64,000 nt of DNA. It comes from Nostoc sp. ATCC 43529 (GTDB taxonomy: Bacteria; Cyanobacteriota; Cyanobacteriia; Cyanobacteriales; Nostocaceae). Shown piece after piece: positions 36,872-46,845 of the stretch. The stretch covers positions 112,846 to 176,845 of the forward strand of contig LWTK01000039.1 in NCBI GenBank assembly GCA_003326205.1. Direction: 5' to 3'. How positions within the stretch are numbered: the first letter of the stretch is position 1; each line of letters starts with the position of its first letter. The notes beneath the pieces are model-generated. The model saw only the letters and a list, made by a program, of their open reading frames with translations, ran no database searches and was not told the origin of the DNA. Both the position numbers and the translations under genes were made by a program.

Positions 36872-37832
36872 TTATGCTAAAGTTTTTTCCCAAGCAGCAG
36901 CGATCGCCACAATTCAACAAGACAAAACTGCGGAATTTATTGCTGGTGGTACTGATTTATTGGGATTGATCAAAGATGGGGTAAAAGTAGCGAATACATT
37001 AATTGATATTAACAGTTTACCGCTAGGAGATATTGAATTTCAAACTCATGGAATTCGCATTGGTGCAATTTCTAGATTAAGTGATGTAGCTTTTCACCCA
37101 CAAATTCAAGAGTGTTATCCAGTAATTACCCAAGCTTTGCTACAAAGTGCTTCGCCACAATTGCGAAATATGGCAACTGTGGGCGGAAATTTACTGCAAC
37201 GAGTTCGTTGCACCTACTTTCGTGACCCAGTTTTTCCTTGTAATAAACGCACTCCAGGTAGAGGTTGTGCGGCAATTACAGGTTATAATCGGATGCACGC
37301 TATCTTTGGGACTAGCGAACATTGCATCGCCGTTCATCCCTCAGACTTAGCTGTGGCTTTAACAGTATTAGATGCAGTGATTTGCATTCAAAGCTCAGAA
37401 AAAATACGACGAATTTCAATTCATGATTTTTATCTTTTACCAGGTGAGACACCGCAAACCGAAAATCTATTACAACCTGGAGAATTAATTGTTGCTATTG
37501 AGATTCCAGATTTTGCATATAAATCTTATTATTTAAAAGTTAGAGATCGGGCTAGTTATGAATTTGCTCTCGTTTCCGTAGCTATTGCCTTAGAAATAGA
37601 ACAAAAGATTATCAAATCTGCACGTATCGCTTTTGGAGGGGTAGCGCCTAAACCTTGGCGTGTATGGGAAGTTGAGGAATTTCTCAAAGGAAAAGTAATC
37701 AACACAGCTACATTCATAGCCGCAGGCGAACTTGCAATTAGAGAAGCAAAACCGCAAACACACAATGAATTCAAAATTGAATTAGTCAAACGCGTTTTAA
37801 TTCGCGGGCTTTCAACATCTTGTAGGGGTTGA
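36858..37832 (+). CDS. Aldehyde oxidoreductase, FAD/[4Fe-4S] subunit (PaoB/YagS-like)
   Basis: 324 residues of the CO dehydrogenase flavoprotein family. FIAGGTDLLGLIKDG and MATVGGNLLQR bind FAD. Four cysteines in RCTYFRDPVFPCNK, GRGCAA and SEHCIAVHPSD form the extra [4Fe-4S] site found in PaoB/YagS and 4-hydroxybenzoyl-CoA reductase but not in xanthine dehydrogenase, so an aldehyde oxidoreductase is favoured. The C-terminus ends abruptly with RGLSTSCRG, possibly altered by a small frameshift. Confidence 0.86.
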   Translation: MQPFSYAKVFSQAAAIATIQQDKTAEFIAGGTDLLGLIKDGVKVANTLIDINSLPLGDIEFQTHGIRIGAISRLSDVAFHPQIQECYPVITQALLQSASPQLRNMATVGGNLLQRVRCTYFRDPVFPCNKRTPGRGCAAITGYNRMHAIFGTSEHCIAVHPSDLAVALTVLDAVICIQSSEKIRRISIHDFYLLPGETPQTENLLQPGELIVAIEIPDFAYKSYYLKVRDRASYEFALVSVAIALEIEQKIIKSARIAFGGVAPKPWRVWEVEEFLKGKVINTATFIAAGELAIREAKPQTHNEFKIELVKRVLIRGLSTSCRG

Positions 37833-38425
37833 ACTCTACACAGCAGTTGTATGATATCTTCCACTAAAACGCAAGATTCGTCTGGCTTATTTACTCAACT
37901 GTCGCAAACCGAAACCAATAGAGAGGTGGAGGTTGGAGCGCAAAAATAAGTCGTAACTAGAATTATAATAGTGATATTGGTCACAATATAAGTGCGATCA
38001 ATATCACTAATTGGCAATGATTTAGGTTGTAATATTTGTCTCATCGTATATATGCTAAAAAGCTAGCTCATAAATTGATACTAGCCTTAAGAAGTTGTTA
38101 TCCCTCAAGTAGCCGATCGAGAAGTTGAGACTATGTTTGAGTAGTGATGGCTATTACCTGTTAAGCCCTGAATTATCTCGGTAAGTGAATTTGAGGGCTT
38201 GATTATAGATAAGTTTATTTGAGTGCTGTTAAGTATTAGCAAATTGTTGCGTGAAAAAATATAAGCTTATTTTCACAGCAGCAAAAATTGTTAATTAGAG
38301 TTACGCGACTTCTAATTTATTGATTTCAGTAACTATTAAGTTTATGAAAGTAAAAGCTTTGTATTAGCCTTAAGAAGAATTTTAAATATTTATTAGAAAA
38401 TAGCTATTAATAAAGATTATTTATC
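37833..38425. other. Gap inside the oxidoreductase gene set
   Basis: About 590 bp of AT-rich sequence with no gene. It includes GAGGTGGAGGTTGGAGCG (a dispersed-repeat fragment, 37922-37940) and a TGATATTGGTCACAATATAAG stretch split by short palindromes. No fragment of the large subunit was recognised. Confidence 0.4.
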
Positions 38426-39382
38426 ATGCTAAAAAACATTAAAAAAAATTTTTCATTGCAATATAACATTTGTTATGAAAACTATATAGGGCTAACTAAA
38501 AACCGTCGTTGGTTGTTGATGCGTAAAGTTGGTAGATTCCCTTTAGGAAGACTTGTAAAAGATTTTTTGCCTCATAGAAACGAATATTTTTCTCAAGCAG
38601 TCGTCAACAAAAGTTCCACTCTATTTCCAGGTATTGATATTGATTTGGTAGTTAATAACCTGAAGGAAAATGGATTTTATTTGGGTCTTAAGCTTCCAAA
38701 AGAAATAGTTACTCAAATCGCTGATTTTGCTCATTTTCATGCTTGTTATGGTGATTACAAACCTCATTTAGGCTTCTTTTATAATCAGAAGGGAGCAGCA
38801 GAAAAACATTATGGTCAAATATTTAAACTAGCTGCCTATTTTAATACAGCTTTGCTTTGTCCTGCAATTAAAAAGTTGCAAAACGATCCTACATTATTGG
38901 CAATAGCTGGTAAGTATTTAGAGTGTAACCCTGTACATCTATCTAATCAATTATGGTGGAGTTTTGCTGGGGAATCAACAAGATTTGAAAAGATGAAAAC
39001 ATTTCAAATGTTTCACTACGATCTTGATGATTATCGCTTTTTAAAATTTTTCTTCTATTTAACCGATGTTGATGCATTAGGTGGACCACACGTTTGCGTT
39101 AGAGGCAGCCACAAGCAGAAAAAACTTTCACATTTATTATTACCTAAATGTGAAACGGATGAAGAGATTATTAGGTATTATCAACAAAAATCACTAGTAA
39201 CCATTTATGGCAAAGCAGGGTTTGGCTTTGCTGAAGATACTTTTTGTTTCCACAAAGGCACAACTCCCATTGCTCAAGACCGCCTGATGTTACAAGTAGA
39301 GTTTGGTACAATAGATTACAATATGCAGCATGATATAAGAGATCCATTAACTTTGCAAACTATGATTAATTCCCAACAATAA
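38426..39382 (+). CDS. Phytanoyl-CoA dioxygenase-like Fe(II)/2-oxoglutarate oxygenase
   Basis: 318 residues. FQMFHYDLDDYRFLKFFFYL has the HxD iron-ligand pair of PhyH-type oxygenases; VDALGGPHVCVRGSHKQ and the distal His in FCFHKGTTP complete the usual facial triad, and QDRLMLQVEF supplies a candidate Arg for 2-oxoglutarate. The substrate is unknown. It lies between the FAD and Mo subunit genes, on the same strand but with 590 and 240 bp gaps, and is AT-richer than they are, which suggests an insertion. Confidence 0.72.
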   Translation: MLKNIKKNFSLQYNICYENYIGLTKNRRWLLMRKVGRFPLGRLVKDFLPHRNEYFSQAVVNKSSTLFPGIDIDLVVNNLKENGFYLGLKLPKEIVTQIADFAHFHACYGDYKPHLGFFYNQKGAAEKHYGQIFKLAAYFNTALLCPAIKKLQNDPTLLAIAGKYLECNPVHLSNQLWWSFAGESTRFEKMKTFQMFHYDLDDYRFLKFFFYLTDVDALGGPHVCVRGSHKQKKLSHLLLPKCETDEEIIRYYQQKSLVTIYGKAGFGFAEDTFCFHKGTTPIAQDRLMLQVEFGTIDYNMQHDIRDPLTLQTMINSQQ

Positions 39383-39624
39383 TTTCTTATACTAATTTTA
39401 TGAGGTAGCGCTTTATTGTGAGTTTGCCGATGAGCCAGTACCATCGCAAATGATACAAAAAAAGAGAATGCTCGGTAAATTAGTAACTATTAAGTCCAAG
39501 TTTGCAGAGAATTGACATAATAAATTTATGCATATATATGGATTTAAATTTTAAAGTTTAATTTGCCACAATTTTATGCAAACCTCTACTAAATTTAATT
39601 TTCCAGCAAAGGAAAAGCAACGGT

Positions 39625-41814
39625 ATGAGTAAAATTGTTGGTAAACCACTAGATCGTGTTGATGGTAGATTTAAAGTAACGGGAGAAGCAGCATATACAG
39701 CTGATGTGCCCATAGAGAATTTGACTTATGGCGTAATTTTTGAAAGTACGATCGCCAATGGCAAAGTTATCGAAATAGACACAGCAAAAGCCTTAGCATC
39801 GCCTGGTGTCATAGATATCGTTACTTACGAGCAAACACCATCGTTAATTAAAATACCCTTCTTTTCTCCTCCAAAAACTCAACCAACCGAGAAAAATGAC
39901 AATATTTATTACAATGGTCAACACCTGGGGATTGTAGTTGCTCAAACTTTAGAACAAGCCCAAACTGCCGCAGCTTTAATTAAAGTTATCTACGAAGAAG
40001 CAGTGCCAACAATCACATTGGCACAGGCAGAGATATTTGAACCAGAAACAGTAAATTTTGGCATCATGCCAGGTAAAATCACTAGAGGGAATATAGAATC
40101 TGGAAAAGCACAAGCAGATATTCTCGTGCAAGAAGTTTATTCCACACCAATGGAACATCATAATCCCCTAGAACCCTCTGCAAGTATAGCGATGTGGGAG
40201 GGGGATAATTTGACATTATATGAAACCACCCAAGGCATTTCTGCAACCCAAAGAGCCATCGCCTCTGTTTTGGATATTCCCCAAGAAAATGTCCGCGTCA
40301 TCTCCAAATACTTAGGCGGGGGATTTGGTTGTAAAGCACTTTTAAGATCTCATACTATTCTCTGTGCCATCGCCGCCAAACGAGTCAACCGACCGGTGAA
40401 AGTTGCCTTAGAGCGATCGCAAATGTATACTAGCTGCGGTTACCGTTCCCAAACTCAACAACACCTAACGCTAGGTGCAACCAAGGAAGGTAAGCTAACA
40501 GTCATTACTCACACAGGCACATCCTTAACATCCCAATTTGATGACTTTGTAGAACCCGTTGGCGCAGCTACAACGATGATGTACGCTTGTGAAAATTTAG
40601 AAGTGAAATATCGTTTGGGACGCATCAACGCCGGTACACCAACCTTTATGCGGGGGCCGGGAGAAGCAACAGGAATGTTTGCCCTAGAGTCGGCAATGGA
40701 TGAACTAGCATCTGCCTTAAATATCGACCCCATTGAACTCAGGCTGAGAAATCATGCAGATATCGATCCCCATACAGGATTACCTTGGTCGAGTAAATCC
40801 CTCAAACAATGTTATCAAAAAGGTGCAGAGATTTTTGGCTGGTCACAACGCAACCCAGTTCCTCGTTCCATGCGAGAAAGTGATTTTTTGATTGGTTGGG
40901 GAATGGCGAGTGCGACATTTCCCAGCAATTCTGGTTCAGCATCAGTGAAAGTCGAAATTTTTGCTACTGGAGAAGTAAAACTACAAACTGGTACTCAAGA
41001 CATTGGTACTGGGACATATACAGTAATGAGTCAGGTAGCTGCTGAGGTATTAGGCTTACCAGTGCAGTTTCAACTAGGTGATAGCAATTACCCGAAAGCG
41101 CCTATTACAGGCAATTCAATTACAGTCGGCAGCGTTTCGCCGGCAGTACATAAAGCAGCGATCGCCGCACGGGATAGAATGATTGAAATGGCGATCGTAG
41201 ATTCAAATTCCCCCCTGTATGGATCTCAAGCAGAAGATATTACAGTTGAGTCAGGGCAAATATTTTTAAGACAAAACCCATCCCAGCGAGACAGCTACAC
41301 CGATATTCTGCGCCGTCAGGGATTACAAAGTTTAGAAGTCACAGAACAAACCTCACCCAACCCAGAGAGTAAAAACTATGCCAAACACTCTTTTGGTGCC
41401 ATGTTTGTAGAAGTCGCAGTTGATGAACTTTTGGGAGAAATTAAAATTAGACGTTGCGTAGGCGTTTATAGTGTAGGGCGAATTCTCAACTTCAAGACAG
41501 CACGCAGTCAAGTTGTCGGTGGTATTACTTGGGGAATTGGCATGGCATTAATGGAGAAAACCATAATGGATGCTAACCAAGGCAGAATAGTTAGTGCCAA
41601 TCTTTCAGACTACTTGATTCCCGTTCATGCAGATATTCCAAATATGGAAGTGCAATTTATTGAAGAACAAGATGCTTATGTGAATGCACTCGGAACCAAA
41701 AGTTTGGGAGAACTTCCCATTGTTGGCGTAGCCGCAGCCATATCGAATGCAGTTTATCATGCCACAGGTAAACGGATTCGTGACCTGCCAATTACACCAG
41801 ACAAGTTGTTGTGA
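39625..41814 (+). CDS. Aldehyde oxidoreductase, molybdopterin subunit (PaoC/YagR-like)
   Basis: 729 residues, close to E. coli PaoC. Seen: N-terminal GKPLDRVDGRFKVTGEAAYTAD, the Mo-pterin loops YLGGGFGCKALLRSH and PTFMRGPGEATGMFALE, GTQDIGTGTYTVMSQ, and the catalytic Glu near the end in GTKSLGELPIVGVA. It would hydroxylate aldehydes with water and pass electrons through the two smaller subunits. The separation from its partners by 1.8 kb is unusual for this complex. Confidence 0.87.
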   Translation: MSKIVGKPLDRVDGRFKVTGEAAYTADVPIENLTYGVIFESTIANGKVIEIDTAKALASPGVIDIVTYEQTPSLIKIPFFSPPKTQPTEKNDNIYYNGQHLGIVVAQTLEQAQTAAALIKVIYEEAVPTITLAQAEIFEPETVNFGIMPGKITRGNIESGKAQADILVQEVYSTPMEHHNPLEPSASIAMWEGDNLTLYETTQGISATQRAIASVLDIPQENVRVISKYLGGGFGCKALLRSHTILCAIAAKRVNRPVKVALERSQMYTSCGYRSQTQQHLTLGATKEGKLTVITHTGTSLTSQFDDFVEPVGAATTMMYACENLEVKYRLGRINAGTPTFMRGPGEATGMFALESAMDELASALNIDPIELRLRNHADIDPHTGLPWSSKSLKQCYQKGAEIFGWSQRNPVPRSMRESDFLIGWGMASATFPSNSGSASVKVEIFATGEVKLQTGTQDIGTGTYTVMSQVAAEVLGLPVQFQLGDSNYPKAPITGNSITVGSVSPAVHKAAIAARDRMIEMAIVDSNSPLYGSQAEDITVESGQIFLRQNPSQRDSYTDILRRQGLQSLEVTEQTSPNPESKNYAKHSFGAMFVEVAVDELLGEIKIRRCVGVYSVGRILNFKTARSQVVGGITWGIGMALMEKTIMDANQGRIVSANLSDYLIPVHADIPNMEVQFIEEQDAYVNALGTKSLGELPIVGVAAAISNAVYHATGKRIRDLPITPDKLL

Positions 41815-41842
41815 ATACCTCAAAACAAGCCTACGCCTGATG

Positions 41843-41955
41843 CAATACTTGTCGGGTTTTGGGGAAAAGGGGAAGGGGAAAGAGGAAAGAAAAAACCTTT
41901 AACCTTTTCCCCAAATCCAATTCCTAGTTAAAAATCCACAAAGTGAGCAGTATTG
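41843..41955. mobile_element. MITE-like element, copy A, with 10-bp target duplication
   Basis: 113 bp beginning CAATACTTGTCGG and ending GAGCAGTATTG. It is flanked by exact direct repeats ACGCCTGATG at 41833-41842 and 41956-41965. The interior is GGGGAAAAGGGGAAGG and its complement, a large hairpin. No coding capacity. Confidence 0.88.
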
Positions 41956-42017
41956 ACGCCTGATGAGACTGCGCTCATGCTGATTACTCAATCTGGGGAT
42001 GTGCGCGTTCTGCTCGA

Positions 42018-42509
42018 TTAAGCTAAAACCTCAGTTTTTAGTAGCGCTTTGCGTAATGCAGTTATCCCTTCTTCTGCCTCTACCAACCTGCTGAGAGCAA
42101 GCGCAATATCATCTTCAACTTTTAACAATTTAGCTGCTTTTTTAACAGCTTTTTGCTCTTCAACTGAATAATTATCATCGGCGCGAGCCATTTGAATTGC
42201 ATGATATAGCAACGTCCTTGATTTCGACCAATTAGAAACATCAACCGTAATCTTGCTTAGCAAATCTTCTAAATTAGCATTTTTGTATTCAAATGTTTTG
42301 TATTTCTCTATTGCTTCTTCAGGAGCGCCAACTACACGCTGATGATTTAGTAACCAGTTAAATTCAGCTTCTGAAACCTCTCCATCGGCTCCAGCAATAG
42401 CAAGCAGGGCATATCCATAGTTCAAGTATGCTTCAAGGGGAGCTGAGGAAATTCCTAAGTTCTTTTTCATGAATTCTGAAGCAGGCACTACTTGTTTGAT
42501 ATCGCTCAT
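42018..42509 (-). CDS. TerB-like (tellurite resistance protein B family) protein
   Basis: 163 residues, all helical. ALLAIAGADGEVSEAEFNWL and ARADDNYSVEEQKAVKKAAK are the two acidic repeats of TerB-like domains, each with a D-G/D-E pattern that may bind a metal. Ter-family proteins take part in stress responses, but there is no ter operon here. MITE copies A and B flank the gene; copy B lies 31 bp from its start. Confidence 0.7.
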   Translation of the reverse strand: MSDIKQVVPASEFMKKNLGISSAPLEAYLNYGYALLAIAGADGEVSEAEFNWLLNHQRVVGAPEEAIEKYKTFEYKNANLEDLLSKITVDVSNWSKSRTLLYHAIQMARADDNYSVEEQKAVKKAAKLLKVEDDIALALSRLVEAEEGITALRKALLKTEVLA

Positions 42510-42540
42510 AAATTACCTCTTTTTTATTTAGGGGTTGTGG

Positions 42541-42665
42541 CAATACGGTTCGGTTAAAGGGGAAAGGGCAAAGGGGAAAGGTTTCAAATACATCCTTTAC
42601 CCTTTACCCCTTAACCTTTTCCCAGACCACAAGGGAAGTTCATACTGCTTATCCGAACCGTATTG
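42541..42665. mobile_element. MITE-like element, copy B, with 10-bp target duplication
   Basis: 125 bp with ends CAATACGGTTCGGTTAA and CTTATCCGAACCGTATTG, the best-preserved terminal inverted repeats of the set. Exact flanking direct repeats GGGGTTGTGG lie at 42531-42540 and 42666-42675. The interior is GGGGAAAGG-type. Confidence 0.9.
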
Positions 42666-42920
42666 GGGGTTGTGGCTCCTGAATTCTGCTGCAAGATTTC
42701 AGCGTTGACAACAAGTAATTTGTTGTTCAGTTATCACCTGAAAAGTATGTTTTCAGGCTATTTCAGGAGCTAAAAATTAATGTCTTCGTTAATATTTCAG
42801 ATTTTTAATGAGAGTTCAAGGACAGTTAAGACAGTTAAGAAAGTTAAGGAGACATTTAACAAAGACTTAATATTTTAGTGACCTGCTAATATCATGTTAG
42901 CTTTCACTGAAATTTTTGTT

Positions 42921-43155
42921 TTTTGAACTTCCAACTTCACACCCCGAATCGAATAATCCAAAAACTCCATTGGATGACAATACTTGTCGGTTAAGGGGAA
43001 AAGGGGAAGGGGAAAGGGGAAAGAAAAAACCTTTAACCTTTACCCTTTAACCTTTTCCCCAAACCCAATGCCGAGTTAAAAATCGTTAACCGAGCAGTAT
43101 TGCATTGGATGAATAACTGAAATCTTCTTATCTTGGAACTGCAAATACTTAGTAA
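42921..43155 (-). pseudogene. Decayed duplicate of the glcF 3' end, split by MITE copy C
   Basis: Sequence at 42921-42977 (CTTCCAACTTCACACCCCGA, then GAATAATCC) and 43113-43155 (ATAACTGAAATC, GGAACTGCAAATACTTAGTA) matches the 3' end of the intact glcF from about 43805 onward with scattered substitutions. It corresponds to the C-terminal HPMELLDYSIRGVKLEV region. The two halves are separated exactly by the 125-bp MITE and one copy of its target duplication. Confidence 0.75.
42978..43102. mobile_element. MITE-like element, copy C, with 10-bp target duplication
   Basis: 125 bp, ends CAATACTTGTCGGTTAAGG and GTTAACCGAGCAGTATTG; exact direct repeats CATTGGATGA at 42968-42977 and 43103-43112. Removing the element and one repeat restores the glcF-like sequence, which proves insertion into existing DNA. 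Confidence 0.92.
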
Positions 43156-43210
43156 AAAGACGTTGCTAATTTTATGTATGAAAACGATTGTGCATGATAT
43201 TAAAATCTTT

Positions 43211-43240
43211 GTAGAGACGTGGCAATTGCAACGTCTCTAC
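43211..43240. repeat. Palindromic repeat GTAGAGACG...CGTCTCTAC
   Basis: A 30-bp near-perfect palindrome (GTAGAGACGTGGCA with complement), same family as 8160-8188. The rest of 43156-43445 has no gene and only AT-rich sequence. Confidence 0.7.
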
Positions 43241-43445
43241 ATTTGGATTCATACCGCAATTCAGCAACGCCTATAAAAACTTCGGTATCTTTATTGTGAA
43301 TTTAGAGTCAAGAAAATACAGGGTCAATGAGCGTTAATAAATAATGTGGTTTTAACTACGTTATTGAGTTGAATTAGTAAGATAAACTTGGCTCATCAAT
43401 ACTATCAAAGTACTGAGATTTATTCAGTAACAAAAAAGGATAACT

Positions 43446-43670
43446 ATGAACAAAGAAGTCGCCAAAGTAGTCTTATGGGAAGAAAATCAAAAAGATTTTG
43501 TCAAAAAGTTCTATGATTTACAATTTGTTCCCAGAATAGGAGAGGAAGTTTACCTCAAAAAAGAGAAATGGAGAGTAACTAGAGTTGAACATGATTTAGA
43601 AGTAAATGAAGTTAATATCTACATAGAATTAATCAAAAAAGTGAAGCAGGATAAATCATCCAATTCATAG
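43446..43670 (+). CDS. Small conserved hypothetical protein
   Basis: 74 residues (MNKEVAKVVLWEENQKDFVK), beta-rich and highly charged, with VPRIGEEVYLKKEKWRVTRV suggesting a small barrel. AAAGGAT lies 5-11 nt before the ATG. It sits between the intact glcF and its decayed copy. Function unknown. Confidence 0.55.
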   Translation: MNKEVAKVVLWEENQKDFVKKFYDLQFVPRIGEEVYLKKEKWRVTRVEHDLEVNEVNIYIELIKKVKQDKSSNS

Positions 43671-43808
43671 ATAAAGTTGACAAGAGACGCAATAAATCGC
43701 AGTCTTTACGAAAGATTTATTCTTGTATAGACAGTGATTTATCGCGTCTTTGCTAGAATTTTTCATCCCGAAACTTTAACTACCCTACGAGAAATCTATA
43801 TTTATTTT

Positions 43809-45164
43809 TCAAACTTCCAACTTCACACCCCGAATTGAATAATCCAACAACTCCATAGGGTGAATAACTGAAATATGCTTACCTTGCAACTGCAAATGCT
43901 TAGTAATTTGCAAAGTACAACCCGGATTAGCAGAAGCAATTAACTCAGCACCGGTATTCAATAAATTCTCTACTTTTTGCTGACCCAATTCTTCAGAAAC
44001 TTCTGGTTGCAACATATTATAAACACCAGCGCTGCCACAACACAAAGCAGCATCTAGAGGTTCTTTCAACTTAACTCCTGGAATTTGCCGCAATAACTGA
44101 CGCGGTTGGACGCTAATCTTTTGACCGTGCAATAAATGGCAGGCATCTTGATAAACTAAATTCAAAGTCTTATCAGTCAATGGTGATAGCTTGGTTGTTA
44201 ATCCAACAGTTGCCAAAAACTCTTGAGCATCTTTCACCTTAGCTGCAAAATCCTTAGCTTTTTCGCGATATTCTGGGTCATCTTCTAATATATGACCGTA
44301 TTCTTTTAAAGTATGGCCGCAACCAGCAGCATTGATAATTACAAAATCTACATCAGTCTTGGCAAAACTATCAATCATTTGCCTTGCCAAAGCCTTTGCT
44401 TGTTCTGTTTGTCCTTGATGTTCGGGAAGTGCTGCACAACAGCCTTGAGATTTGGGAATCACAACTTCACAACCATTCGCCGTTAAAACCCGCACCGTTG
44501 CTTCATTCACTGGAGAAAAAAACAACCGTTGTACACATCCCAAAATTACCCCAACACGGTAGCGCTTTTCACCTTTAGCAGGAATCACACTAGGCAAATT
44601 ATCTTGAAAAGATTTGAGAGTAATTGTTGGCAGAATAGATTCCATTGCTGCCAAACGAGGAGATATTTTATTGAGTAAACCCGTAGTTCTAACTAACTTC
44701 GCAAAACCCAACTTTTGATAAACCAACAACGGAACTAATAAAACTCGTAAAAGATTAGGATAAGGAAACAGAGAAAATATTAACTGCCGAAATAATTTAT
44801 CTGGCAAACTGCGGGGATAATTGCGTTCAACTTGGTGACGAGTTGCAGAAATTAACTTGTCGTACTGTACGCCAGAAGGACAAGTACTCACACAAGCAAG
44901 ACATCCCAAACATGAATCAAAATGTTCTACCGTTGCCGTATTAAGAGCAATCTTATCCTCATTAATTGCATCCATTAAATAGATGCGTCCTCTAGGAGAA
45001 TCCATCTCCTTTCCTAACACCCGATAACTCGGACAAGTCGAGAGACAAAATCCACAATGCACACAACTATCAATCAACTTCGGTTCAGGTGGATGATTCC
45101 CATCAAACCCCTGCAAATCTTTCAAAGTAGCCTTTTTATTAACAGAATTTTCTGAAACTTGCAT
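43809..45164 (-). CDS. glcF: Glycolate dehydrogenase iron-sulfur subunit
   Basis: About 451 residues from MQVSENSVNKKATLKDL. Two [4Fe-4S] motifs, SCVHCGFCLSTCPSYRVLG and SCLGCLACVSTCPSGV, are followed by two CCG-type domains (AGCGHTLKEYG, ALCCGSAGVYNM). With GlcD/GlcE it oxidises photorespiratory glycolate and sends electrons to the membrane quinone pool. The frame is open to 45227, but the extra 21 residues (RTPRTQRKRG type) are a translated intergenic repeat and are excluded. Directly behind glcE. Confidence 0.88.
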   Translation of the reverse strand: MQVSENSVNKKATLKDLQGFDGNHPPEPKLIDSCVHCGFCLSTCPSYRVLGKEMDSPRGRIYLMDAINEDKIALNTATVEHFDSCLGCLACVSTCPSGVQYDKLISATRHQVERNYPRSLPDKLFRQLIFSLFPYPNLLRVLLVPLLVYQKLGFAKLVRTTGLLNKISPRLAAMESILPTITLKSFQDNLPSVIPAKGEKRYRVGVILGCVQRLFFSPVNEATVRVLTANGCEVVIPKSQGCCAALPEHQGQTEQAKALARQMIDSFAKTDVDFVIINAAGCGHTLKEYGHILEDDPEYREKAKDFAAKVKDAQEFLATVGLTTKLSPLTDKTLNLVYQDACHLLHGQKISVQPRQLLRQIPGVKLKEPLDAALCCGSAGVYNMLQPEVSEELGQQKVENLLNTGAELIASANPGCTLQITKHLQLQGKHISVIHPMELLDYSIRGVKLEV

Positions 45165-45227
45165 AATTAATTCTTTTCCCCTCTTCCTTTGCGTCCTTGG
45201 CGTCCTTGGCGGTTCGTTTTCTTCCAA

Positions 45228-46541
45228 CTAAATCCCCCCCACAAACCGACCAGGACTTAAAATATTCTTACTATCAAACTGCTCTTTAATACGGCGCATC
45301 AATGCCAAACCATTCCCCGTATAACCCCAAACATCTACTTGTTCTTTAACCGCCGCTGGTGCTTCCAGAATTGTTAAAAAACCACTATGAGCTTGAGTGC
45401 GTAGGCGCATTTCCAAAACCCGATCTTTATCCTCTAATTCTAACAAACCCAAACCACTACTAATATGAATTAAACCAAACTCCACTTCAGACAAAATCGC
45501 GATCGCAGCAGTAGGCAGTACTCCTATTTTGCAGGTAATTACAGATTCTTGAATTCGAGAATGTATTCGTTTTTGCAATCTTTTCCATAGATTAGCTTCA
45601 TCACCATCTATAAAAATTGCCCCATCTAAACCCAATTTTTGCCCTAGTTCCAAAACTCGATTTGACTGTTCCTTAACACTCTCACTAATACTTTGAAACC
45701 GAGCAATTAATCCCAGTCCTTTACCTAAACCTAAACCAGATACCAGTTTAGTTGATAGCAAATCAGCCTGGACTGGTGTTAACCCCGAACCCCGTAGAAT
45801 ATCAGCCGCTTGAGATACAGCCTCAGCTTGGCCAGTTAGTACCACTGTTGCTGATGCCTCTTGTAACGGGTACAGCCGAAAAGTTACTTGACTAATAACT
45901 CCTAATGTGCCGTAAGACCCAGTAAACAACTTCATTAAATCGTATCCGGCAACATTTTTGACTACTCTTCCCCCAGCTTTAGCGATTTGCCCATCAGCAC
46001 GCACAAAAGTAATACCTAGTAATTGGTCGCGCACACTACCATAGCGTTGTCGGAGAGAACCTGTATCACCTGTGGCGACAATACCGCCAATAGTTGCTAA
46101 CTCTGGGGTTGTGGGATCGAGGGCGAGAAATTGCCGCGAGTTTGCCAAAAGTGCTTGTAAATCGGAAAATTTCATCCCAGCTTCTACAGTCACAGTCAAA
46201 TCACCCACAGCATGTTCAATCAGTTGGTTGATGCGTTCTGTGCTGACTACAATATCAATACCTTTGGCTAAACCACCCCAAGAAAGTTTACTACCACTGC
46301 CACAGGGAAGAACGCGCCAGTTATTTGTATAAGCTGTGGCGAGGACTGCGGCTAGCTGTTCTTGGGTGCGGGGATAGACAATACAACTGGGAAAGTTTCC
46401 AGAAGCTATAGCCTGTTGAATACGTTTTTGCTGATTTACTTCGACATTTTCCCAAAGGCAAACAGCATTTTCTTCGCCGACGATAGATGCAAGTTCAGAA
46501 GCGCACATGGCTTGCGGCTTGTCGTTAGACATCGCGTTCAT
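45228..46541 (-). CDS. glcE: Glycolate dehydrogenase FAD-binding subunit
   Basis: About 437 residues of the FAD-linked oxidase family, shorter than GlcD and of GlcE type. Seen: RVLPCGSGSKLSWGG and the TPELATIGGIVATGDTGSLR FAD loop, VRDQLLGITFVRADG, GGRVVKNVAGYDLMKLFTGS, and the C-terminal FDSKNILSPGRF. The frame is open to 46592; I start at the Met of MNAMSNDKPQ because the upstream residues are not conserved-looking. It is followed by glcF after about 60 bp of repeat DNA, so the two form an operon. Confidence 0.86.
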   Translation of the reverse strand: MNAMSNDKPQAMCASELASIVGEENAVCLWENVEVNQQKRIQQAIASGNFPSCIVYPRTQEQLAAVLATAYTNNWRVLPCGSGSKLSWGGLAKGIDIVVSTERINQLIEHAVGDLTVTVEAGMKFSDLQALLANSRQFLALDPTTPELATIGGIVATGDTGSLRQRYGSVRDQLLGITFVRADGQIAKAGGRVVKNVAGYDLMKLFTGSYGTLGVISQVTFRLYPLQEASATVVLTGQAEAVSQAADILRGSGLTPVQADLLSTKLVSGLGLGKGLGLIARFQSISESVKEQSNRVLELGQKLGLDGAIFIDGDEANLWKRLQKRIHSRIQESVITCKIGVLPTAAIAILSEVEFGLIHISSGLGLLELEDKDRVLEMRLRTQAHSGFLTILEAPAAVKEQVDVWGYTGNGLALMRRIKEQFDSKNILSPGRFVGGI

Positions 46542-46845
46542 TGAGTTTATTTTTTTACGCCCTACATCTAATTTACTGGTTAACCTGACCAAAAAAGCGT
46601 ATTGCCATTAATATGACGTGAGTCTCCAACGAAGGCGCACCTACGGGAAGGGCAAAAGAAACAAAGCCAAGCCAGGGGTATGAATAAGCTTCAGCTAGTG
46701 CGATGGAAGCTACAACTACTTTGGCTTGTTTTAAACCAGAAGTATTCACGCGATCGATATTTGATCTAATAAAAATTAGGCGTTGCTGAGTAGAAATATG
46801 AATTAGTCTCACGCAAAGGCGCAAAGGTACAAAGAAAAAGAAAGG

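Noticed and set aside
46573..46824. Minus-strand open frame of 83 codons next to glcE
   Set aside because: Composed of dispersed repeat DNA; no family resemblance.
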